Source: Lachnospiraceae bacterium | GTDB lineage: Bacteria > Bacillota > Clostridia > Lachnospirales > Lachnospiraceae | Length of the DNA stretch: 64,000 bases | NCBI GenBank assembly: GCA_910575605.1 | Contig: CAJTEW010000004.1 | Coordinates: 1 to 64,000 of the forward strand | Reading direction: 5' to 3' | Shown here: one piece after another, positions 45,672-52,008 of the stretch | How positions within the stretch are numbered: position 1 is the stretch's first letter | Layout of the letters: every line of letters begins with the position of its first letter | Translations under genes and position numbers: made by a program | The notes under the pieces: model-generated | The model's database searches: none | The model's input: only the letters and a program-made list of their open reading frames with translations | What the model was told of the DNA's origin: nothing

Positions 45672-46910
45672 CTGCGGATATATTTTACAATAATGTTGGT
45701 TTTATTTGGTAAAATATGATAGAATATAGGAAAATATTTAAAGGAGGCATATATGTATGGCATTAGTTATCTGTCCGGAATGTAACAAAAAAATAAGCCA
45801 GTATACGGAGAATTGTCCCATATGTGGATTTCCACTAAAAACGTTTATAGAAGAAAATAATTTTTCAAATATAACAGGTGTATTAGTATGTCCAAAATGT
45901 GCAGAAGTGTATGACGGATGGAATATCAGGTATGGTCTTCCACAAAATTTGAAATGTAAATATTGTAATACTATACTTGCACAAACAAATGAAAATACAG
46001 AAGAAATGTATAAACTGGCTGCAAATTTACCTGATGATGAGTTTAATGAAAAATGTATTGAACTGGCAATTAAATATGGAAAGAATAAATTTGATTATAA
46101 AGCGAATCAATACATGCTTCAAAAACGCTCTGAAAATATAGAAAATACTATTAAAAGGCTTGAAGCAGAACAACAAGCGTCTTGCCAGCAGAGCATTCCT
46201 AAATGTCCAAAATGTGGATCAACAGCAATTGAGTCAGCTCAAAGGGGCTACTCTTTAATAACAGGTTTCTTTGGTTCCGGAAAAACAATGAATTATTGTA
46301 AAAACTGCGGATATAAATGGAATCCTGGAAGGTAATCATTCTGTTTCTAATAGTTTGAGCTATTACGCAAAATAAGACGTCTTTATTGGATGCCTTATTT
46401 ACTATATAAGTACATATTTAAATTTTATTGATTTTTTGAATCTTTTCTTTCTCCCTTTGCCAACAACGGTTGGGAGCACACCGGACAGGATACTGTCATT
46501 TTGTTCTTTTATTTTGGACTATACATTATAAGCAAATACAATAAGGTCTGTATTTACTCAGAGGATCGGTAGTCTCTGAATGTCCCCCTATGCCGTAACG
46601 GCATATTGGTGCACTGCTGATTGGTTAACCGGATATACACAGCTTTTGCCATATATAGCCTCTGCCCTTTTTCCAGGTACTTAGGGGCATCATCCTGATG
46701 CCTTTTGTTTCACCATATACCATCTCATTAATTTTTTCTGCTTTCGCGGCATTCACGCTTACCATTTTCAGGTTACGTTGTAGCTTAATGAGCATTAGGC
46801 TTCCCAGCAATTACTCCTCCAGTTTTAGAACATAACACCACACGATTGTTTAAGGCACCATATCCACCATATCCTTTCGTATGGATTGGACCAGTTTAAT
46901 AATAAAACAA
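45672..46910 (-). ncRNA. group I self-splicing intron in the tape measure gene
   Basis: The leftward strand carries the four conserved core elements in order. P: AATTGCTGGGAA near 46813; Q: AATCAGCAGTGC near 46622; R: TTCAGAGACTACC near 46581; S: TGTATAGTCC near 46526. The pairings fit: P4 GCTG/CAGC, P6a ATGCCG/CGGCAT, P7 GACTA/TAGTC, P8 AAATACA/TGTATTT, then stems GACAG/CTGTC and CCAAC/GTTGG. P1 can form with GGAUUUGU near 46913. The core ends near 46440. The zinc-ribbon gene lies beyond P9 and before the likely 3' splice site. Exact splice sites are estimates. Confidence 0.85.
45757..46335 (+). CDS. zinc-ribbon protein encoded antisense within the intron
   Basis: A 192-aa protein. The N-terminus has a zinc ribbon ([20 protein letters not shown]), followed by a second [17 protein letters not shown] pair and a C-terminal pair ([11 protein letters not shown] ... 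[13 protein letters not shown]). No catalytic or nuclease domain is seen, so it is not an obvious homing endonuclease. It has a good AAAGGAGG site and an AT-rich upstream promoter region. It lies rightward inside the leftward tape measure, either intron cargo or a later insertion. Function unknown. Confidence 0.85.
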   Translation: MALVICPECNKKISQYTENCPICGFPLKTFIEENNFSNITGVLVCPKCAEVYDGWNIRYGLPQNLKCKYCNTILAQTNENTEEMYKLAANLPDDEFNEKCIELAIKYGKNKFDYKANQYMLQKRSENIENTIKRLEAEQQASCQQSIPKCPKCGSTAIESAQRGYSLITGFFGSGKTMNYCKNCGYKWNPGR

Positions 46911-48266
46911 ATCCAGGTTCTTAAATAATTTCACGCCTCCAACAGCGCCTAATATAAGCGGGATTGTCCCTCCCACATCTGCGATTTGGGTTAAAATATC
47001 CAGAAATCCGGTTCCTGCACCTATGGCACCCTTCAGGAAATCAGAATCAAGGGCTGTAGTGGACAGCTCCTGGAACTGACCCTGGAACTGCTGGATTTTT
47101 GCATCCATGCTGTCTATCCACTTTTCCTGTGCCTGCATTGCCGACCCATCTGCATGCAAGGAAGCGTCATAGGCTTTCTGCACCTGGCCGGACTGAAAGG
47201 CTCTAATAAGGGCAGCGCCCTGATTGCTGCCGGATTTTCCGAACATAGTATCAAGCAAATAGGTCTGTTCTGTATTTTTTAAGCTGTCCCATACTTTTGA
47301 AACATCCTGTAGAATGTCATAGTAATCCCTGACCTTTGAAGGGTCTGCGGAATCCATGATATTTACCTGCCCCTTTGTGAGCTCCTGAATATGAGCTTGG
47401 ACTTTGCTTATAGATTCGACGCCTTCAGATTCTTTGCCTAGGGCTTCCAGGCTGTCCTTTATTCCCTGGATACGCATCTGGCCTATCTTGAGGGTATTTC
47501 CAAGGTCACTGGCAGACTGGGTTATTTCTGCGCCGCCGGTAAGCATTGCAAGGGCTTTATTTATGTCAGTCCCGCCCAGGGAAAGTGCGGAAGCGGCATT
47601 TGACATGCCGGCGCCCAAATCCTTAGCAGAGACGGAAAATTCGCTGCTAAGCTTATTGTACCGGTCTACGATTGACAGGGCGTCAGTATATTGAAGATTG
47701 TATGCCTTCATAACTGCATCAAGGTTACTTACGGCTGTTTTATCGTCAATCTCACTGATGTTTGCGTAGACAGAGCTTGTCTTTGAAAGCTTTTCGCTCT
47801 GGTCCAGGGAATATTCCCTCCTGGCCCATTCACTGGCCTGGGAGATATAGGAGGACATATCCCGTCCGACAGATTTTGACGCACTGCCGGCGTTATTTAG
47901 AAACCGGTTATATTTTGTGCTGGTCTCATCAGTGGCCTTATATAAGCTTGACATGGCAGTATCGACGCTTAATACTTCCTTAGCCATTCGGCCGATTAAT
48001 TCAGGAACCTTTTGAAGGGCGCCGCTGCCAAGCCGGCTGAGTCTTTTTCCGGCTTCTTCTATGACGCTTGTATCTATGGAGGGCTTTATTTCATATTTGT
48101 CTGCAGTTTTTGAAAGCCTGCTTAAAGCATTATCCAGGTCTTTATATTCAACATCAAAGTTAAGCCTGACAGGTGTTTTTGTTATAGACTGTAATCGTTT
48201 CTGCACGATGTCCAGGCTTTTTAAATCAGATGGGTTTACCTGTACATTTATATTATAATCAGCCAT
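46911..48266 (-). CDS. tape measure protein, 5' exon
   Basis: The N-terminal 452 codons of the tape measure, from MADYNINVQVNPSDLKSLDI to GGVKLFKNLD. Residues such as SSVYANISEIDDKTAVSNLD and ALSLGGTDINKALAMLTGG are typical of the conserved TMP N-terminal domain of Firmicutes siphoviruses. Unspliced, it would end five residues later in the intron (LFYY, stop). The start at 48266 overlaps the chaperone stop, and the site AGGGTGAG precedes it. Joined with the 3' exon it gives about 2700 aa. Confidence 0.8.
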
Positions 48267-48267
48267 C

Positions 48268-48756
48268 TTACTCACCCTGCCTGCTATTGGATTCACTCTG
48301 TTCATTTATCCAGTTATTTAAAGCTGCAAAGGTTTCGGACTGTGCTTTGGCCTTTTGAGCCTCACTTTCCACAAGAATGTCCAGCTTGTGGGCCAGCATA
48401 GCAGCCGTTTTATTCTGGAGCTTTGCGATATTCTCGGACTTCTTATATTCTACTAAGTCCTTTACATCATCCAAAAGCCCGGTAAAATTAGGAGAGGAGA
48501 GGACCTTGTTAACCATAAGCTTTACGTCAGTGTCATGTACTGCGGAGTCGTAGATGCTTTCATTTTCATCAAATGTAATGCCTTCAATAAAATATTTTAC
48601 AATAGCGATAACCTTTCCGACCTCTTTTAAATAAGGGGTATAGCCGGCTTCCCCGTATTCATTTTCCTGAAAATAAGAATGGGCCATAATGTCTATGGAG
48701 TGAATCTTATCCTCTAATGAAATGCTGTTTTTTATCTTTATATTTGTCTTTGTCAT
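48268..48756 (-). CDS. probable tail assembly chaperone
   Basis: A 162-aa acidic, helical protein. It lies exactly between the tail tube and tape measure genes, the standard site of the gpG-type tail assembly chaperone. No motif is decisive, so the call rests on size and position. I did not see a clear slippery site for the usual frameshifted longer form. Co-transcribed with the tape measure, whose start it overlaps. Confidence 0.55.
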   Translation of the reverse strand: MTKTNIKIKNSISLEDKIHSIDIMAHSYFQENEYGEAGYTPYLKEVGKVIAIVKYFIEGITFDENESIYDSAVHDTDVKLMVNKVLSSPNFTGLLDDVKDLVEYKKSENIAKLQNKTAAMLAHKLDILVESEAQKAKAQSETFAALNNWINEQSESNSRQGE

Positions 48757-48777
48757 GTGTTTTACTCCTTGTATTAG

Positions 48778-48813
48778 AACAGGGATAGCTAAATGCTGTT
48801 AACTATCCCTGTT
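48778..48813 (-). terminator. hairpin after the tail tube gene
   Basis: AACAGGGATAG (48778-48788) and CTATCCCTGTT (48803-48813) form an 11-bp perfect stem, without a T-run. It may be a partial terminator or an mRNA-stabilising end for the normally abundant tube transcript. One arm belongs to a copy of the 169-aa gene. Confidence 0.5.
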
Positions 48814-48844
48814 CCATGATTTTCAGTCAGCTATCTGTATAGCG
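48795..48844 (-). repeat. 50-bp copy of part of the 169-aa gene
   Basis: 43 of 50 bases match 49573-49622, which lies inside the 169-aa gene (there encoding AIQIADGKSCN). Here the frame has stop codons, so it is a decayed copy just after the tube gene. It indicates past duplication and rearrangement around the tube gene. Confidence 0.7.
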
Positions 48845-48858
48845 GGGCTATTTTGCAG

Positions 48859-49374
48859 TTAAAGTACTGCTGCGTCATCCTCATCAAATACAATGAAGTC
48901 CCACAGAGTCTTTGTAGCAGTGGAAGAGCAGCCGCCTGACAATGCTTCGAATTCCATGCTCTGTACGGATGGGTCCGTTCCAAACTGCATGTCAAAGTTT
49001 CCAGATGCCTTTGCTTTTGGATAAATAATCTTGCCGTAGTAGGATTTCTCGGTACAGATATCCTTTGCAAATACGTCTGCGATTAACATTCCCGTGGAAG
49101 AGAATTTATTTTCTGCATTTGTGATTTTCTTTGCGTCGGATACCTCGATATCGTAGAAAGTATAGATGGTTTCATTTGCATGGAAGGCGCCTGTAGGAAG
49201 AGTGATTTTCTTTGCAGCAGGGTCATACTTAAAAGCATCTGCACTTGCAGCTGCCGCGATAGGATATGCTTTTCCTACGGTTCCATCTGTATTTCTTTTG
49301 TAGATGTACTTAATTTCATTTCCTACCTCTCCGATGGGCTTGATTTTTGAGTCCTTATGGGTGGTCTGAAATTT
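48859..49374 (-). pseudogene. tail tube (major tail) protein, 5'-truncated
   Basis: The frame is open from a stop at 49375 to 48859 (171 codons). The sequence (KYIYKRNTDGTVGKAYPI, TFYDIEVSD, then YYGKIIYPKAKASGNFDM and FEALSGGCSS) resembles the C-terminal half of siphovirus major tail proteins, with the cysteine/glycine-rich end. No start exists for the missing N-terminal half; the first ATG (49089) gives only 76 aa. The homology stops at the edge of an 82-bp repeat (49349-49430). Either the gene was cut by recombination or the tube is made elsewhere. Confidence 0.7.
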
Positions 49375-49430
49375 TTAGGCTGGCAGCGTTAAAATTTCAG
49401 TTTGGGAAATCGTTCTGGGGGAACTTTTCT
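49349..49430 (-). repeat. 82-bp operon-head repeat, copy 1
   Basis: 66 of 82 bases match 51927-52008. Read leftward it starts AGAAAAGTTCCCCC and ends CATAAGGACTC. It stands between the lysis genes and the tail operon, immediately upstream of the tube fragment. Candidates: promoter of the element's RNAP, or a recombination scar. Confidence 0.75.
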
Positions 49431-49444
49431 GTATGAAAGGGGAG

Positions 49445-49954
49445 TTAAAAACCGCCTTTTAGTTTTTCTTTATAGGAGTCATTAATAAGCTCCATAGATA
49501 TTTTTACCTCGCCGTTTTCTAAATTATTGTCATGTAATATTTTCTCATATTTTTCATATGTTTTTATACAGTGCTGGTAGCTGTCCCTGTTGCATGATTT
49601 TCCGTCGGCTATTTGTATAGCGAAATTATTGATTTCCCAGCGCATGTCAAAGATTTCCTTTTCAATAAAGGCGCTGGTAAGATTTTTTATGTCCTGACGA
49701 ATTTCAGCGTCATTATCGTCAGAGCGCTTCATATATTCTAAATATTGTTCTTGTAAAGCAGTCAGCCCTTCAGAGGTTTGTATCAGTAAATCATGTTCTT
49801 CTCTTTTTTTTCGCATCCACTTTGTTTCTAATCCTAATTTGTCAAATACCCATTCCATAATAGATACGACTGCTTTTAATCCCAAAAGAGAGGTGAAGGC
49901 TGCGATAAAAAGAGAAGAGTAGTCAATGGCAGTTAATATTCTTATTGGTTCCAT
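49445..49954 (-). CDS. lysis-module membrane protein
   Basis: A 169-aa protein with one N-terminal hydrophobic helix (SLFIAAFTSLLGLKAVVSIM) and a charged coiled-coil body (KREEHDLLIQTSEGLTALQE). It begins inside the holin gene (32-base overlap) and ends before copy 1 of the 82-bp repeat. Proteins of this form lie by holins in many Lachnospiraceae phages; the function is unknown. A decayed 50-bp copy of its interior lies after the tube gene. Confidence 0.6.
   Translation of the reverse strand: MEPIRILTAIDYSSLFIAAFTSLLGLKAVVSIMEWVFDKLGLETKWMRKKREEHDLLIQTSEGLTALQEQYLEYMKRSDDNDAEIRQDIKNLTSAFIEKEIFDMRWEINNFAIQIADGKSCNRDSYQHCIKTYEKYEKILHDNNLENGEVKISMELINDSYKEKLKGGF
49573..49622 (-). repeat. source copy of the 50-bp duplicated segment
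   Basis: Partner of 48795-48844; intact and in frame inside the 169-aa gene. Confidence 0.7.
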
Positions 49955-50330
49955 TTTTTACATCATAAAGGGCTGCTCCAATTAAGCTGTCAAGATATTC
50001 ATCAAAATCTTTATTTGCTGTTTTCAAAGCTTGGTAAGCCGAAGTGGTTAATGCAGCGACTGCTTTTGTTTTCGCAAGCTGCTTTACTTCATTCTGTTTT
50101 GCGTAAGTCCAGTCAGATGTGGACTTTATATCTTTTACGACAGTTTCATAAATATCTTTCACTGCTTTAACAACATTTTCATAAAGAATATCTGTATATT
50201 TATCGATTCTCTTTGCCTTTGCATAAGCATTAAGCTGTGCTCCGATATATGTAATTACGGGCAGTAAAACAATAGTCCATACAGTATAGATAACCTGATT
50301 CCAATCGATTTCTTTTAATACGTCTGTCAT
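49923..50330 (-). CDS. phage holin, LLH family
   Basis: A 135-aa protein with one N-terminal membrane helix (VIYTVWTIVLLPVITYIG), then an amphipathic, helical body ending KNGTNKN. This matches the LLH holin family (Phage_holin_6_1). Holins form membrane holes that release the lysin, here presumably the amidase about 22 kb away at the other end of the element. A good AGGAGG site precedes it. Confidence 0.8.
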   Translation of the reverse strand: MTDVLKEIDWNQVIYTVWTIVLLPVITYIGAQLNAYAKAKRIDKYTDILYENVVKAVKDIYETVVKDIKSTSDWTYAKQNEVKQLAKTKAVAALTTSAYQALKTANKDFDEYLDSLIGAALYDVKNGTNKNINCH

Positions 50331-50366
50331 ATAAAAGCTTTCCTCCTGTTTTTCTATGAGATAAAA

Positions 50367-50750
50367 TTAAGATTTTGATTTGACAGTCTGCTTGTCAAGA
50401 ACAGCATTTATTTTGTCAACTGTTGCAGAGATACCTATTTCTTCAATATCCTCTGCATAATCCTTGAGTTCTTCTTTGGTGAGTTTTAGAGCTCTATCTA
50501 AAGGCATCTTTACGAGAGCCTTTGTTTCTTGAGTTTCCATATCAGTTCTGTCAGGGAGTAGATTGACGGTATCGCCCTTTGCTCTTGCAGCTAAAACTTC
50601 ATCTACATATAATTCGTAATGCTCTTTGCAGCATGCCATTGAACGCCATGATTGTGAAGCATCACAGTGGGGGCACGCATAGTATTCTTTTCTGCCTCCG
50701 TCAGAGCCCAGAGTACATTTGCTGTATTTACATTTGTGATTTGCTTTCAT
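50367..50750 (-). CDS. unrecognised zinc-binding protein
   Basis: A 127-aa protein. The N-terminal 45 residues have a zinc-binding look (KCKYSKCTLGSDGGRKEYYA, CPHCDASQSWRSMACCKEHY), with C and H spaced in pairs. The C-terminal half is helical (LKLTKEELKDYAEDIEEIG). I do not recognise a function. It lies in the operon after HU and the 252-aa gene; AGGAGG precedes it. Confidence 0.6.
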   Translation of the reverse strand: MKANHKCKYSKCTLGSDGGRKEYYACPHCDASQSWRSMACCKEHYELYVDEVLAARAKGDTVNLLPDRTDMETQETKALVKMPLDRALKLTKEELKDYAEDIEEIGISATVDKINAVLDKQTVKSKS

Positions 50751-50784
50751 TAGATTCCTCCTGTTTTTTTAATAAAAGCACAGC

Positions 50785-51543
50785 CTATCTGTGTAGGCTG
50801 CGCAGCAAATCTAGGTCTTCTGTATTCAGTTTTGTTTTGTCAATAGTACCGGAATAGATTCCAGTATTTATATTGGAAATTTGATAATTATGCATAATTC
50901 GATAGAAGGATTCGTATAATTGTGATATTTTTATTTCCTTCATTGAATCATAATTGTATTTAAAATTTTGATTATTTATTAGAAAGGATGTCATGGTATA
51001 TAATTGCGATTCCTGCCTTATCCTGCCTGCTTCCATATCCTTAAGCCGCTTTTTTTTCTTTCGACGCATTCGTTCTAAAAAGAATTTCTTTGCCATGCCG
51101 TTGCCGACATCATATTCAACCTTTTCACTGATAAAATGTATATACCGTAAATATTTAAGAATCTGATGATAGATGGCCCTGTCAATCACAGTATGATCCT
51201 TTGGATTATATAAGATAAGTTGTCCGTTATCCTGATTTACTGTCTGCGTATAATCTGTTAATTCAAGCCTGCCAAGTAAAATACAGGATTGCTCAACAGA
51301 TATTTTATTTGCAGCCATATAAAATAAATCGTATTCATCAATACTTTGATAATCAATTCCACTATCAACTAATTCTACGGCTATATCATAAGGCTTTCTT
51401 GTAAGTAAATGTACTAGCTGCCAATAATCATTCTCTCCGTAAAGCCCAATTTCTTTTATTGTGGGATTAAATACAGTTATGTAATGATTTATCCGAAGAT
51501 TTTCGCCTGATATGATATATTTGAAGCCATTTATACTATTCAA
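50785..51543 (-). CDS. unrecognised protein of the RNAP/HU operon
   Basis: A 252-aa protein starting at a TTG. It has an acidic N-terminal half (GLYGENDYWQLVHLLTRKPYD), a basic patch (MRRKKKKRLKDME) in the middle and no membrane segment. Not recognised. The strong site GGAGGTGG precedes not this TTG but an ATG of an eight-codon reading frame (51536-51562) that overlaps the TTG, suggesting coupled reinitiation. The basic patch could bind nucleic acid. Confidence 0.6.
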   Translation of the reverse strand: MNSINGFKYIISGENLRINHYITVFNPTIKEIGLYGENDYWQLVHLLTRKPYDIAVELVDSGIDYQSIDEYDLFYMAANKISVEQSCILLGRLELTDYTQTVNQDNGQLILYNPKDHTVIDRAIYHQILKYLRYIHFISEKVEYDVGNGMAKKFFLERMRRKKKKRLKDMEAGRIRQESQLYTMTSFLINNQNFKYNYDSMKEIKISQLYESFYRIMHNYQISNINTGIYSGTIDKTKLNTEDLDLLRSLHR

Positions 51544-51628
51544 TTACATCGCCTTTTTCCATTAAATACCACCTCCAGATTTATTAAGTTATAGTATGAG
51601 AAGAGAATTTGTATCAGGTATTGGCGAA

Positions 51629-51895
51629 TCAGATTTTTATTTTAGAACTGGGTTTAAAACGTATATGCTTTTCATTTTCAAATTTTTTTGGTTTTCCAGT
51701 TATAACATCCTTTCCAATATAAGTTTTATAATAAGGATAGAAGCTTCCAAGTCCTTCTATCTTTACAGCCTGTCCCTTTTTTATTTCATTTCCAACAATA
51801 TTTATAAAAGTGTTAATCGTACGCTCGACCTTATTTTTGTCAATATCCTTTCCAATGGTTTTCCATGTTTCGTGAATCAGCTCTGATTTTACGAT
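51629..51895 (-). CDS. HU-like DNA-binding protein with an AUC start
   Basis: 88 aa. The sequence (VKSELIHETWKTIG, NTFINIVGNEIKKGQAVKIE, GLGSFYPYYKTYIGKDVITG, KHIRFKPSSKIKI) is a full HU/IHF-fold protein with the GF/GLGSF turn and the basic DNA-bending arm. HU-type proteins bend and organise DNA. No ATG, GTG or TTG exists before it in frame, and a TAA lies two codons upstream. GAGAGG lies eight bases before an ATC at the position of the usual first residue, so ATC is the likely start. It follows copy 2 of the 82-bp repeat. Confidence 0.75.
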   Translation of the reverse strand: MVKSELIHETWKTIGKDIDKNKVERTINTFINIVGNEIKKGQAVKIEGLGSFYPYYKTYIGKDVITGKPKKFENEKHIRFKPSSKIKI

Positions 51896-51926
51896 ATTTT
51901 ATACCTCTCTTTTCTTCTTCCTTAAA

Positions 51927-52008
51927 GAATCCTTATGACCAGCCTGAAATTTTCAGGCTGGCAGCGCTAAAAATTCGGGTTAGGAAATCTCCCCGGGGGA
52001 ACTTTTCT
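51927..52008 (-). repeat. 82-bp operon-head repeat, copy 2
   Basis: Covers the last codons of the RNAP gene and runs to 32 bases before the HU start codon. It contains a near-perfect palindrome (CCAGCCTGAAA, A, TTTCAGGCTGG) not preserved in copy 1, so the shared feature is primary sequence, not the hairpin. Confidence 0.75.

Noticed and set aside
46625-46810. A 61-codon leftward frame inside the intron
   Set aside because: It overlaps the conserved group I core (P to Q), so it is probably not coding.
51596-51886. A 96-codon rightward frame
   Set aside because: It is the antisense of the HU-like gene; the leftward frame has clear HU features.
51936-51964. The palindrome in copy 2 of the 82-bp repeat as a terminator of the polymerase gene
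   Set aside because: It lacks a T-run on the leftward strand and the pairing is not kept in copy 1.
49349-52008. The two 82-bp repeats as ends of an insertion sequence or intron
   Set aside because: They are direct repeats at operon heads, no transposase or reverse transcriptase lies between them, and no target duplication or splice motif is visible.
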